Under the pieces are notes generated by a model that had not been told where the DNA came from, made no database searches, and saw only the letters and a list, made by a program, of their open reading frames with translations. A stretch of DNA of 64,000 bases from Oehlia diaphana (Eukaryota > Glomeromycota > Glomeromycetes > Glomerales > Glomeraceae). Made by a program: the position numbers and the translations under genes. Shown here one piece after another: positions 1 to 12,881 of the stretch; position 1 is the stretch's first letter, and each line of letters begins with the position of its first letter. Location: positions 7,506-71,505 of the forward strand of contig QZLH01000588.1 of the NCBI GenBank assembly GCA_003833135.1, given 5' to 3'.

Positions 1-941
1 TTAAGACCATGATGATGTTACACATCTTCCATTTTTAGACACTTGTAGTTAATATAATTCTAGCCAGAATTATGTTTTAATTTTACATTTCCTAAAATGA
101 ATGATGACATGGGGAGGGGGGGGGAGTCAAAATCCTAAAATTTAAATTACGTCATTTCTGGCCATCCCCTTATTAAGTATTAAGTGGTGATGTCACTAGG
201 TTATTCTTGCTTCAAAACGAAAAATAATCAATATCTATGCGAACGAGACTACAAAGTAACGAAAATACTTTCAGAAAAATGTAAAAATTATGTTTAGTAT
301 TAGATCAATTAAACTGTTATATTTAACAGTACGTCTTTCATTTATTCGGAAATGAGGGTCGTACACAAACTTTTAAATCGACATGAATCTGATCGTTGAG
401 AAGTAATTAAATAAATTAATTTCTTTATTTAATAATACGTTCTTTATAACTTACTAATTTCATTTTAACGTAAAACATTTAATTTTCTTTTAATATAATC
501 AGAGATAAAAAGTTTTATTGACAAGTTATTTCCTGCGTTAATGACATTATTTATGTGAAGAGAATGGAAACTAGATATTTTTCATTTTACACATAAAAAT
601 CATAGCTAAAAAAATTTCATCATAAAACAAAGAAATAATTGGTAATTTTTTTTTATAATTGAATAATGGATTTTTATTTTTCGTATACACCATTAAAAAA
701 ATCAATGATATTGTATTACATTCTATAGACAAATATTGATGCACAGCAAACAAAAAACGATAAAATGCCTTACCCATAAAAGCGATTAACATATGATCAA
801 CATATTTTGCAAAAAAGAACGCTAGCGATCAAGGAAAAATACTTCAACGTCAAATGAGTCTCTCTGAACAAAATCTTTAAAGCCAAAAATATGTAGCTAC
901 CATTGCCGCAAGAAAATACAGAAATGAATTATCATTCCGAT
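1..941. other. Intergenic, AT-rich, no gene seen
   Basis: No coding region is supported here; the short open frames lack domain-like composition. A poly-G tract lies at about 112-125, followed by a TTACGTCA-like site at about 148-156. Short T and A runs are common. Confidence 0.6.
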
Positions 942-1432
942 TAGGGATTGGAATCGATTTTACAATAATCGAATTTATCGAAAATCGATAAGAATCGATT
1001 TTAAATCAATTATCGAATAAAAATCGAATTTACTTATTGTGGCGCAGTAGCATTAATAAGATTTCCCCACAAGTTTTAGTTTTATTTCGGTTGACAAAAA
1101 CCTATTTGTCACTCATTATTTGTCACATAGTTAATTTCTTAATTTCTTAATGCCGGCCGTTTCGTGATATTTTTGTAGGGTAACGCTAGGTAGTCCGTTA
1201 AGAAGTTAGGTCGTTGTCACGTGACATTACAAGAATCCAAAAAAGGAAATTTTGTTGTCCAATGAAATTCAAGTTGTGTTGCACAAAATTCCCAAAAAGG
1301 AAATTTTTATGTAGATCTTAATGAATTTTAATAGTCACGTGACCGGCAGTAGTATAATTTCGATTAACGATTAATCGACGATTAATCGATTCTAAAATCG
1401 ATTCTAATAATGATAATCGATTCCAATCCCTA
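942..1432. mobile_element. Non-autonomous hAT-type MITE
   Basis: The ends are inverted copies: TAGGGATTGGAATCGATT at the left and its reverse complement at the right (ending CCAATCCCTA). The flanks carry an 8-bp direct repeat with one mismatch (ATTCCGAT at 934-941, GTTCCGAT at 1433-1440), the target duplication size of hAT transposons. The subterminal region is full of AATCGATT repeats. No transposase is present. The interior has a second, weaker inverted pair with GCCGG near 1152 and 1345 next to CACGTGA sites, possibly a nested element. The same terminal sequence ends the element at 38225-39539. Confidence 0.75.
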
Positions 1433-2828
1433 GTTCCGATCTGTAAGATCAAAATTAGCTTTCATTTTGACATTAGGTTCTTGATCGTTTAAAGGATTCA
1501 TAGCAATTCCAAAAATGTTGAATACTTAGTTTTAATATTCTTTGACTCTGCAAGTAAAATAAATCTATGTAGTATGTAGTATTTAACAAATATTTTTTTT
1601 TTTTTTTGTGTTAGATTATATTTAAAATAGAATATAAAATCAATTAACAACTCAAATGTAATATTACGACGAAAATAAATGGAAACATTTAATGGCGATA
1701 TTTATTAAAAAAATTAATTCATTTTTTTTAAAACTATGATACAAATATGCCCAACTAACTAATCCGAAATAAAGGATATGGAGAAGAAATCAGAAAAAAA
1801 GAAAGTTCTCTCTCTTTGCTAACGAAAGTCTATAATTGCTTCGGTTATTACTGGATTGTCATATATTGTTCTCATATTGCACTGCACTACTCTAGAAAAG
1901 GTACTCATCCAACCAGCACAATCTGTTGCATGCATTCCAAAAGATAGGCAACAATAATGATGTCTTTAATTTCTTGACTTGTCGAATTAGTTAAGCGATG
2001 TTGATTTTATTATAATTAAAGACTTTATCACTTGTAATTTATGTATGTATCGCTATAACCTAGTTAATTTTGCTGCGATTATAAGTTTTAAACAACTAAA
2101 TATATGAGTCTGTTTGTTAAATAGAGAGTACGTGACCAAAATTTCACCCTCTCTGGGCCGTGTTATATAATTTGACCAGAATTATCATCCGATTTTTGAA
2201 TTGTTATAATATAAATTATCAAAATGATACATATAAGTATTTCAACCTCTAAAATAAAAAAGCCAAATTTTTGGGCGACTATCAACTATAAATATTTTAA
2301 TAATTTTTTATTTTCAAGAATCTACAATTTATATAATGCAAAAGAATCATTCTGATACAAAATAATTTATCAAGCCACATCTAAGAAAACTTCCAGTGGT
2401 TGTGTTCTACTGTAATAGTAACGCTGAACAGTAATTTTTTACAGCAAACTTAATTACCTTATATCAGCCACGAACTTATTTATACAAATGAAATATTAGT
2501 GATTTATTTATTATTGATTTTTAGATAGCCTAATATAATCAAATTATTAATAAAATACAATTTTAATCTTTAACATATATTAAAATTTTCAGATATGAAT
2601 AATTGATAATATAAGCCTTACTAGATTTTCACAAAAATGTCTACGGATAACATTGAATTTAATTACTTTCACCTATAATAAAAATAATAAGTCAATTTAG
2701 TTAAAATTTAATAGATCGAAAATTTCACATACTAAGTACAGTAATTACCATTAATATCAAGTTTAGTAAAATCCATTCTCAGAGATTCTACAGTATGGTA
2801 ATATTAGTTGCTAGCATCATATACAATT
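1433..2828. other. Intergenic, nothing recognised
   Basis: This is AT-rich sequence with short homopolymers. It contains no open frame of coding character and no clear repeat. Confidence 0.5.
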
Positions 2829-4304
2829 TCAAATTATTATTGTAAAATATATATGAATACATGAATATTCTATTCCAAGTAAATCATCATTATTGTTTGC
2901 ATTTCTGGGTTCTGGAAGATCTTTATAATCTAAAAGTCTGCTTGTGTAAACTGCTTGAGAATGTGTGATATATGAAAGACCAATAGATGATAATGGTGAA
3001 TATGACGTTTTGTTAATTTCATCTGCTTCTTTAATTTGTTTACTGATTATAGAATCTTTATTGCAATTATTAGTCCATAAATCAGTAAAAAACTTCACTA
3101 AATCATTCGCTTTAGGTCGTTTTGAAGGGTCTGCATCCCAACATTGATTAATTATGTCAAAAATTAGTTGAGGAATTTTATAATTGGATTTTGGTCTCAA
3201 ACCATGACAAATTCTCAATGCTAAGAATTCATCATGAGCTACATTATGATAAGGAGGAAATCCTGTACAAATTTCATATGCAATGATTCCTAATCCATAA
3301 ATATCACTTGATTGAGTATATTCCTTTCCTCTTAAAATTTCTGGAGCTAAATAAGGTAATACTCCATATATTTTTTTATCATTACTTTGAGCGGACTTAA
3401 CATTTGCTGGTTGACACAATCCTAAGTCAGTAATATAGGCAAGTTCAACATTAAAATCACTTAATATATTTCCACAATGTAAATCGTGATGAATTAATCC
3501 ACAATTATGGATATCTTTAAGACCAATTGAGATACCACGTAACAAATACAATTTTTTCCCCCAATTTATTGAATTAAAATTATTATTTATATTTTGTCTT
3601 AAACTACCATCTTTTAATTCCATCACCATCATAAAATTATTTGTTTTTGGATCTTTGGTAATACCAAAACAACGAACTATCCAGATCCACATACTAAAAT
3701 ATTTGACTCAACCTTAAAATAAAAAATAATTATAATTGGTTTAACATTTATAAAGGTTAACAAAATTAAAATATTTAAGAAAATATCTCACTTCTTTTAA
3801 AAAATCTGCTGTAATGTCTTGTGAGTTGTGTAAACATTTTAAAGCGACTTTTGTTCCACCACTTCTTTTCAATTGATTATTATTAAGAAAGTCCCAACTA
3901 GTAAAACATCCTTCTTTCCAAATTGCTTTGTAAGTAGTTCCAAATCCTCCTTTTGCTAAATATTCAACATTTTCAAATTTATCATATTCAATCCATTCTA
4001 TGATTTGAGACTCATTTTTACCTTTTAATTGTGCTTTTTAAATAAATTCATCAACGTCATGATTCCCACTTGTCCAATTTTTGAAATTTTGTTTAAATTG
4101 TTGTGAATTACATAACCGACAATAAATATTTCCAGTTCTAGGCTGATTACAAATATTACATGAACCATGTTTTTTATAACATTTTATTAATTCTTTGTCT
4201 GCTATTAGTTCATCGAGTAACGATTCTTGTTCATTAGTCAAACGATAATATCTAAAATTTTTTATTTTTTCAAGTATATCATCACTAAGTTTAATTTCGT
4301 CCAT
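2829..4304 (-). pseudogene. Tyrosine-kinase-like protein kinase, disrupted
   Basis: Two exons are apparent, 4304-3792 and 3712-2829, with a 79-nt GT/AG intron. The head has a CNIC...CRLC zinc-ribbon-like pair and the NWTSGN linker typical of this AM-fungal kinase family. The kinase domain follows: a glycine loop with AKGGFG, the VALK lysine, a catalytic loop HHDLHCGNIL (HHD replaces HRD), DLG in place of DFG, and APE, ending in the family tail HSQAVYTSRLLDY. Two lesions are visible. A TAA at 4038-4040 stands where sister modules in this window have a Gln codon (FIQ). The second exon can be reached from the splice acceptor only with a 2-nt frame offset near 3692-3712. The C-terminal ORF (2829-3692) is otherwise intact. 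An unseen alternative intron could rescue the second lesion but not the stop. Kinase identity is secure; pseudogene status is likely. Confidence 0.8.
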
Positions 4305-4409
4305 TTAATAAATTATTTATTGTATAAGGAATATGTTAAATAGCATGAAAAAAAAAAATAATAATATAATAAATAGTGGTGAAACGTTATTTTATGCAAA
4401 TTTTACTCA

Positions 4410-4590
4410 GATGTGCAGATCGACAACGAAATTACCAAAAAATATTAGTTAAAAATACACAGAATAATTTAAGATCAGCAACGAAATTATCAAAAAAGAC
4501 TAGTTAAAATACTATAGAATGATTTAAATTATCAAAAAAAGACTAGTTAAAAATATACAGAATGATTTTAGATCGGCAAATTTTTTTTGA
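4410..4590. repeat. Degenerate tandem repeat upstream of the kinase
   Basis: Three to four imperfect units carry GATCGRCAACGAAATTA and TTAGTTAAAAATACACAGAAT. They lie about 100-280 bp 5' of the minus-strand kinase start, so they may sit in its promoter region. Confidence 0.55.
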
Positions 4591-5559
4591 TTTTTACTTG
4601 GAAAGGCAGGCACACTACATAATTCCAGAGGTAAAAATTTACATGCCCTGTAAAAAAAGTCGATTCGTTTTTTATATTCCATCCTTTTTCCCTTGTAATA
4701 CCTAAGCCCATGATGAATCACGTTGCCACCTTAGATATTAACAAATGACACTTTATTGATAATAAAATATAAATACAATCATGTGCTTGGTTTAATATAT
4801 ATATTAATAAAATAAATAATACTAATTAAGTTCTTAAAAAAACGACCCTTTTCCTAAGGTCAATACTACCCCTATTTATAATTTCTAACCGTTAGCTGCG
4901 CCTCATTGTGGATAAATAAAATGACCTTCTCAGAAAGTATCCATGAATTTTATGGATTTTAAATTTTCAAATTTTCCCACTTTCCATATTTCTTTTTAAT
5001 CATTTCTTAGATTATCCACAAATATTATGAGACTCCACAAATTATTTCGTATTCTCAAACTCATCACAAATCTTGTACTTCCTTAATTATGAAAATAAAT
5101 ATTACATCATTAACGCCATGATCTGCTAATTAATCACTTGATAATCTTGATCACCTGATTTGACAATACATTTGTTTATCGTCATTTCGGACGCTAGATT
5201 TATCACATGATCAAAAATAAAACTATTAAATTAAAATTAAAATTTATACACTAATTCTAAATATAATACTGCGCCCCACAATTAATAAATTTACTATGTA
5301 TACTACGGCATTACACCGTAAAAGGTTCATATTTCCGGATGTAATTTTCCGTGAATGGATCCGTGAAAGGATCATTTTTACGGAGTTTTTACAGAAATAA
5401 CGGATAAAATTTTTTATAGAGATGGCAAGAAGTATTGTACATGAGTATATACCATACAGAACCAACCTTTCGATAAAAAGGCCTAACGTAGTTGCTGCAT
5501 TAGGAACAGAAATTGATTATTAAATATTAAAGTATATCCCATAACAATGTTCTATGTTT
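4591..5559. other. Intergenic, no gene seen
   Basis: No supported ORF. A segment at about 5300-5420 has several short palindromic motifs (CCGTAAAA, TTTACGG, TTCCGT) that could be the remains of a MITE, but I could not define its ends. Confidence 0.4.
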
Positions 5560-6410
5560 TCTTAAAATAGGAGTTGAAAGTTTAATACTTCTCCACAGCA
5601 GGACCAAAAGTATTCATTTGTTTCATTATCTTTGTTGCAAAAAAAAAAACATTTGGAAAGGCCTTGTAATAAACCAGGATAATTACGATTAAGTATGTCA
5701 AGTGTTGATAAATTGTTGCTAGAAGTTTTCATTTTCCAACTATTGAGTTTACTCAATTTAAGACTTGTCGGACGGCCAAACGGATTGTATAGCGTCCATA
5801 TCTGGGAGTATTCCCAATTGATAACGTTATTTAAAGTGAGATCTTTGATGATCTTTAATGATTTCAGTAGTGAGATAAATAGTGTTCGAAACTTCTATAA
5901 ATTATTGATTTTTTGAGAGTTTTCCTATGTTTCTATCAATAGTAAATTCTTTGTTCAATTCTAGGGTGCAGAGTTGCATGTCTAGGCCTTTTTTATTGAT
6001 TTGACGTGTATGTAGTAATAAGCGAACCTTCTTTAGCAAGTAAATCAGCTACCTTGTTGTGTTCAATTCATTCCTGAATGTGCTCGCACTTTTACCAGCG
6101 AAACTTTTAAACGTAATTGTTCAATAACGTGTTTGGTGGCTTACCAGGTGAAAAAAATTATTAATTTTTGAAGTTGACGTGGTGTAACTTTGTGTGAGTA
6201 TAAAGAATTGAAAGTATGTATAGTTGCTTGAGAACAAGTATGAATATAGACGGTACTATTTCGTGGGCAAATAAAAGAATACTGAATATAACAAAAGATT
6301 CAGCGCGAGTTGAACTAGCCCAATATTCGAGTGAACCATTGTGTGAAAGATTGATACCGGTCGGAGAAGATAATATCCAACCGAATCCCATTCGGCTCAT
6401 GTTCTGATCC
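5560..6410 (-). mobile_element. LINE (non-LTR retrotransposon) relic, RNase H and C-terminal part
   Basis: Read on the minus strand, the segment starts with an RNase H-like stretch (MGFGWI...SSTRAESF), continues with the VKVRAHSG motif that closes this domain in Rhizophagus LINEs, and ends near 5570-5650 in a zinc-knuckle-like CFFxCNKDNETNE...WSC. The reading frame is broken by several stops and frame changes (for example after VRAHSG, near 6050), and the reverse-transcriptase part is absent. It is therefore an inactive 3' fragment. Family assignment is by motif recognition only. Confidence 0.65.
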
Positions 6411-8444
6411 AGATCTTTGATAAGTAGTTATTTTAAAGAGAAACCTGTTGTCTGAATTAAAAAAAATAATTACGGCATTTTTTAGCATAAAATTTATTGA
6501 CATTATTAGGTTGCTATATTTTGAAATTATTTGAGTCATTAATCAATGATTTACTACAAGCAGAATTTAAATACTATGTTATTAGAATGAATGGTGTTAT
6601 AATGAAAGGAAATATTAAATTTTTGGTTTTTTTAGTTATAAATTATTAACAATAATTGTCTATTTATTAGCAGTCAAAACTTATCTTCTTTCTGTGTAAA
6701 CATAATTAATTTACGTTTATTTGTATTACTTCATTCATTAATTTCCTTTATACTTCTTTTACCTAATAATAAAATTTTTTTTAGTTATATATTTTATTAG
6801 TTTATTAAATTATGAGAACGATATATTAAATCATTGTCAAAAAAAGCTTGCGTCAAGAATAAATAATTGGAATCGTAGTTAGAATTGTCAGATCAAAAAT
6901 TATTTAATACAGGTTATACAGCTATTAGTTGCTTCAAATCTAGGTACAGTAATCTGTACAATATAATGGTAATAACAAACGATAATAAAATATTAACTTT
7001 GATCAAGATGACAGATAAAACATTTTTTTCTTTTTGTGAAATTTGTATTACAGAGTATTTTATCTTTTGTGATCATCAGATCATCAGCTGATTTATCAAA
7101 CACTTGTTGACCAAAATTAAAATGACGCTCATTAACAACGTGACACGCCAATTAGGAATATGAACGTTCAGTTAATGATTTGTTTTTTCGAAAAATTCAT
7201 TGAATTTTTTAAAATAGAACATAGATTTTACATATACTGTATTTACATAATATATTAATTAGAATTTACATAAATATTGTGAATCTACATCTCATGGCTT
7301 TGCTGAATATTTGGAAGACTTAATTTAATTTCATAACTTTTCTATCTGAATAAACATAAAGAGAACAAATTTTATTTTATCAAATAATTTTGTAAAGCTT
7401 CATAATCATTTATTATTAGTTACACGTCTGAGTTGTGCAAATTCTACAAAGATTCACAAAAATTTACAAGATAATAATTTTTTTTATAAAATTAGGTTGT
7501 ATCATTCTCGTCTCGTCTTACTACTTTTTTCTCTTTTCTGCTATTATTTTTTTTTTATTTCATCCATAATTTCTTGTATTACTTATTATTTGTTATGGAA
7601 GAATTTAAAATCAGTGACAATATATTTTGGAAAATAAAAGATTTTGGATATTGTTCAGTCTGTGTAAATTTATAAAATTTGAAATACATGGAGAAACCAT
7701 AATATCATACTAATTAAATGTTAAAGATTAGGACTGAATATTTAATAAACTACGCAACGAATCATATACAATTATCATTTAACGTCTTGACAAAAATTAT
7801 TTTTTGTTTTACATCCAAAATAAATTACATAAGCCACAAATATCTTCTTAACGTTTTATTATATTATAAGCAAATTTTGTTCAATGATTTGATGTTTTAA
7901 AATTATTAATGATGTTTGTATAGGAAAAATAAGTAATTAAAATTAATGCTAAATTTATCTATTTAGGTTTTATATGATTAGGAAAGCAAGGATTTTTTTT
8001 AAAAAAAAACGCTAAAACATTAAAAACAATTTTTCTAGAATATTATTGAAAATGACAAACCAACATTTTTTATTTATATTTAGCATTTATTTTGTATTGT
8101 TTATATTTAACTTATAATATATATTTTGGCATATAAAAATGATAATCTCAGATTCTATTATAGGATTTAAATCATATTACGAAAAGTTATTATATCGTAA
8201 AATCGTAAATAAATGCTACAGTAATATACGGTATATTTCTCACATTTTTATTAATTTTCATTCAAAATACTCAGCTCATTCAAGAGTAGCAAGTTTTATT
8301 TCTATGATTTTAAATATACATAAAATAATTAAATAACATAAAAATATTACATTCGGGTGGGAAATTAAGAAATTAAAAAGATAGGATGATCAGGTTCAAA
8401 ATATTGCTGATATATAATGTATTAATACAATATAATTCTAACAA
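6411..8444. other. Intergenic, nothing recognised
   Basis: This is AT-rich sequence. Several ORFs of 60-68 codons occur on the plus strand but are low-complexity translations (Ile/Asn/Lys/Tyr) without recognisable features, so none is annotated. Confidence 0.45.
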
Positions 8445-9109
8445 TTAAGGAAAGTTATTTAAATATTCAGTGCAAAATATAAGAATTAAAAAGATAATCA
8501 TAAAGCATGTACCGATAATTTCATCATTGTTGCTATTAAATAACAAATAATCAAAATTTATTAGTTTAAAATACACACACTCACATGAATTATAAATAAC
8601 CTTGTAATGACTCACCTTTCTCCAAACTTTTCATCGAAATTTAGATAAAAGATGTCTTCTCCACAAAATGCGTGGAGACCCACTTTATTTGAAGTTAAGA
8701 ATGACATTCCTAAAATGCATATGTCTTTAAAGTGCGCGTGCGACATCTTTACCAATTCTCTCTTATTATTTATTCTAACGTGAAAAATATCATTCATGGG
8801 ATCTTTTAATTCAATTCTAAATGAGCGTAATACTTCCTCGCTGATATAGGTCACTGGGGACCCAGTATCAACGAGGAAGATTACCATCTTGATATTGTTT
8901 TTTATCTTGACTGTCGTTGCGCAGAAAAGGCGAAGGTTAGCACCGTACATAATCCCACTCATATCCCCATCTAATTCATTCGGGAAATCTGCAAGGTACT
9001 TAACATTTAGTTTATTTGGTATAGTAGTATTTACGTCTTCTGTATCAATATCGGTCAGTAAAAGGTTGGAATATTTTCTTGGACCGTAAGAATCATTAAG
9101 CTCAATCAT
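8445..9109 (-). CDS. Membrane-anchored retropepsin-like aspartic protease
   Basis: Two exons are inferred. Exon 1 (9109-8616) ends at a consensus donor AG/GTGAGT. An 83-nt intron follows, and exon 2 (8532-8445) joins in phase 2 and adds about 28 residues containing a hydrophobic membrane segment (IIGTCFMIIFLILIF) before the stop. Exon 1 carries FLVDTGSPVTYIS, the catalytic DTG signature of a retropepsin protomer, and later ILGMSFL, the hydrophobic-hydrophobic-Gly motif usual in this fold. The mature protein would be about 193 residues, a single protomer that must dimerise to be active. No reverse transcriptase or gag-like region is adjacent, so it looks like a host-family gene rather than a retroelement. 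A paralogue with the same two-exon design lies at 43227-43984. The substrate is unknown. Confidence 0.7.
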
Positions 9110-10375
9110 TTTATAGGAGTTAAAGAGAGAATATTTGAAATTAAAAGTTAAACATTAATAACTTTTAACAACAACAAGAACAATATTGTCTCCATAAGGG
9201 TCTTATATATAGCAATATTATTTAGAATTATGATTTGGACTGACATCTTAATGCGAAAAATATTAAGCATTTTATGTCTGTCAGACTCATTGTTGGTATA
9301 AGAAAATTAAAAAAAATGAAACACGAGAATAAGATTACCATTTTAGATATACATTGTATCTTTTATTAGTTGATATGCATCATTTATTGGTTATCAAATT
9401 GTTATTCGCTTTATCACATGACTCTCAATGAATTTTCTATTAGATTTAACTTCGCTGTGTAATATACAATTTAAATGACATGATATTTCGTCATATTCTA
9501 ATACGTTCCACCCGTATTTAACCTATATGTTTCCATACAAGTACAAGAGAAGTCTTAAACTCTCTAGGAAGCGCTTAACTAAGTGTAAAGGACACTTTTA
9601 TATTAATTATTTATAGTAAGAAAACGCAGGAGAATATTTCTAGCTCCGATCCAGGACAAATAGGTAACCTTCACACTTAAAAGTCTTCGATCCACCAGCT
9701 TGTCAATAACTAATCTACAGGAGCCACATGTTTTACTCGTATAATCCTCAGAACATATTATGGCTTTACGGTGAGGATATTCTCTTACTTTGTGAAGTAA
9801 ATATTGACGAAACGATAATTACTCCATGTGCGCATGGCCCTGGATTGTTTAAACCGAATACTGCGGAGACCACGTCTTGTCATGTTTTGGGTCTGAAATT
9901 CAGGGAGAAGTACTATCCTGTGATTACTGCATAACCTTTCCTATGGCAATCGTCTACTAAGTTTCGTATTCTTTTCTGAATGCGAAGCATACATCGTTTC
10001 AATTTATACCGAACGTTTAATTTATTACCATTAAGAGTGTCCTTAATCCTTAATTTGTATTTTATCGTAAGCATGACATAGACGATAAATTCTTCTAATG
10101 TCTCCATTACCACATGATGCGGTATAACCATCTGGTGAGCAACAAGTCACTTCTTTGAAGGTCCCACAGACTAAAAGTCCTAACACCTGGATCAAGAGAA
10201 AGGACTTTTATTCGCAACTTTCTTTCTGGTATTTGTTTGTTTACCAGTATCTTCGCTTTTATTAACGAACGAGTTGATTCTCTCTATTAGTGTTCTATGT
10301 AGTTGATTGATCTGTTGCTACAGTGTACGAGCACTGGGTAACACATTTTTGTTATTAACAGCTCTAAGCAACCAT

Positions 10376-10403
10376 AGATTTTTCGAGGAACAAGGAAAAT
10401 GCC
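10376..10403 (+). repeat. Partial copy of the GAGGAACGAAG dispersed repeat
   Basis: Carries TTTTTCGAGGAACAAGGAAAAT, shortened relative to the fuller copies at 10863, 24090, 24821 and 26963. Confidence 0.45.
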
Positions 10404-10862
10404 AACAATATTATGCTTGTATCCAATCCGAATTTTGCTCACGAAGTGAATTACATAAACTACTCTGGAGAAAAATATATTACAATGTTGCATCAGTAAT
10501 GAGAATCCGGATAGTATACCATAGTCATATTTGCCCATGCTTTGTCCCAATGGCAACACCAAATTATGAAAGCATGTTTAAGTTAGTCGAAGCTACCCTT
10601 CAGGTATCATGATCTACGGTGATGAGCATAATTATTTGGAAAAAGAAGAGGCGAAATACGCAAAAAATGCGTTAAAACTGCCGAATATGGCCATTTTCCA
10701 CATTTATCATTCCAGTAGAATCTCCCGAAGGGAGAATAATTTTGCTCTTCGAGCCTATGAACCTAGGTTCCTAGAACCTCCTCTGGAACACATTACTTCG
10801 TACTATCCTCTAGGTAATTCCTAAGACCTGCGTGGTCTTTACTGTAGAAGATTATTAGGAAA

Positions 10863-10917
10863 TGTATACAAAAAATCTTTATGATTTTTCGAGGAACGAG
10901 GAAAATTATGAAGGACT
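10863..10917 (+). repeat. GAGGAACGAAG dispersed repeat, copy A
   Basis: Layout: GTATACAAAAAATCTT, a short spacer, then TTTTCGAGGAACGAGG and AAAATTATGAAGGA. The same order of blocks recurs at 24090, 24821 and 26963, always on the plus strand. Confidence 0.6.
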
Positions 10918-11432
10918 GATCACCACTGTACATATTCTTTTTTTATTGTAACGATGCAATCTTCATCATTATAGCCCCATGGAATCGTCTGTTCGAGTTA
11001 CCATCAGTTGGAGACTGCTTGAAGAGTACATTAATATACACAATACCTGTTAATTTTTTACCCAGAGGGTACGAAGTAGATAACGAACACAACATTTTGA
11101 TGATTAATCGCAATTAATTATTTCTTGGCACAGATCATGATAGTATAAGGATAAAAAAAAGTTAATATCGGTCTTATGTCCATTCGGTCTTATGTCCATT
11201 AATGTTTAAAATCCCTATTTATAAACCGGAATATTACCTGAAGGCGCTAAAACATACTTTATTGTTAGAGGATCAACATAAGTCTTAGTTTGCTATCGCA
11301 ATGGAACAACCAAACTTGGTTAGTGTTTAGCAAATACTTGACGATAGCAACCGTGATCGTGGGAGAATGTCAAATTGAAAAAATGAATATATACATAAAC
11401 GATATAGTTTACTGTTCCAGAGAAACAAAAAT

Positions 11433-12148
11433 ATGGGTTCTTTTGGCGATAAAGTTGACAAAATTATGGAAGAATTTCATCAACCCATGGAACTAAAAGC
11501 CGTTGTCGATTTCTTACAAGAAAAAAAGAAACTCTTGGGTATTGATACTAATGATATTGAGAAGTTTCAAGAGATTCCAGGTCCGAACTTCTTTAATTTG
11601 ACTAAGAAAGAGATTTCTCATAAATCGGGACAGTTTAATCTGAAATATGCGCAAGCAGATAATATTTCGAACATTGTTGATGCACTCAATTTAATTCGTG
11701 AAGCTGAAAATAAACTCAAAAAGGTAGAAATGTCTGTCGAGTCTGCGGTTAAACTGATTAAGAATCTTGAGTCAGAACAAACAATCTCAGGTGAGAAACG
11801 TCTAGCAATGTTATTTGATTCATTGCGATGATCGTCCACTGTTCTTATAAATTACTCTTCACAGGTGAAACATTTTTATGTAATCGTCTTGGGAAAACTC
11901 ATATAGGCGAGGAAGGGACTCATTGGGGCTTCAGGGAGAAAGTGGCTTTATTGGAAGCTGTATTTGAACGGCATTTGCCCGAAAAGTTGTTTTGGCCTGA
12001 CATAATGCAACGGTTTAAAGAGCTCACTGATTCTGATAGAACAGAAGCCGCTTGCAGACAGCAATGGAAAAATATTGGGATAGATAACGCATATAATAGA
12101 ATCATCCCGGAAAAAGAAAGACTACTTGAATGGCTAGCAAAAAAATGA
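11433..12148 (+). CDS. SAM-like domain plus coiled coil plus Myb/SANT-like protein
   Basis: Two exons (11433-11790 and 11865-12148) joined by a 74-nt intron with GTGAGA donor and CACAG acceptor give an uninterrupted 213-residue product. The phase matches exactly (1 then 2). Residues about 18-80 resemble the SAM-like header common in AM-fungal proteins (AVVDFLQEKKKLLGIDTNDI...FFNLTKKEI). A helical Lys/Glu-rich segment follows at about 90-118. The second exon encodes a trihelix/Myb-SANT-type helix set with conserved tryptophans (THWGFREKVALLEAV...LFWPDIMQRF...CRQQWKNI), suggesting DNA binding. A role in transcription or in recognising transposon-like DNA is inference. It lies in the hairpin-rich island and is the cleanest intact gene there besides the PD-(D/E)XK gene. 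Confidence 0.65.
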
Positions 12149-12881
12149 AATCACAATGTGATTCCATCATTTTTTCAATAGTTATTAACTTATCATATAC
12201 TTAGCTAGTTTAATTATCAAGTATTTATTAAATATGATCTTTCGGGTATAGTTGGTCCCATCCGCATAAGCATGCATAGTTTTGTAGATTTATGTTGTCT
12301 ATAGTCTCCGTATTTCGTGTTATAATAATAATTATTCGATAGTGTCATCTACACTATTACGTAATAGGGAAACAGGAGAAATTTCTTATCATGCGAAAAA
12401 TGATCGACAAAAATGTAATAAAATTAAAAATTTTGAAAGATGCGAGCTTACAAAATTCGTAGATTAATCTAATGAAAACGAAATCATTTAATAAAGATAT
12501 ATACTTCTTATCTAGTTTTACATCAATGACCTCAGTTAATTCATCGTCACGAACCATGACAATTTCCTACTAATCTCACAATATCCCTTCGTTTTCATAT
12601 TTAAGTGCTCGAAGAGCATTCCAAAGGAATGTTAACAGAACATTTACATTGATAAGATCCTCTTTAGTTAAACGGAGGAAACTATTCCATTAATATTTGA
12701 CCATGAGTTTTAAATGCCATCTCGTTGTAGATTAAAATAAGATTTTCTTACCATTTCTTGTGAGCAATCGGAACAATCTTATACCGAAAGCAATGAGAAT
12801 TTCAGAGTTCAATAATTCCACAGAACATTCAAGTGGAAAGTAAGTGAACAACAAAGAAACTTTTATTTCGTTCATATACTT

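Larger units (their letters stand above)
9110..11432. other. Left part of the island, no confident gene
   Basis: ORFs at 9728-9934, 10307-10612 and 10609-10824 are open but show no domain. Parts of their translations come from hairpins and dispersed repeats, so they are not annotated as genes. Mini-hairpins occur near 10722-10734, 10737-10747 (GCTCTTCGAGC) and 10819-10837. Confidence 0.4.

Noticed and set aside
8445..9109. Retropepsin as part of an LTR retrotransposon
   Set aside because: No reverse transcriptase, integrase, gag-like region or LTRs nearby. The gene has its own intron and membrane anchor, and a paralogue with the same structure.
9728..9934. 68-codon ORF at the left edge of the island
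   Set aside because: The frame is open, but no homologue or domain is recognised and no neighbouring exon fits.
10307..10824. Two ORFs overlapping by ATGA, as in translational coupling
   Set aside because: Coupling is not expected in a eukaryote. The translations run through mini-hairpins and a dispersed-repeat stub, and show no domain.
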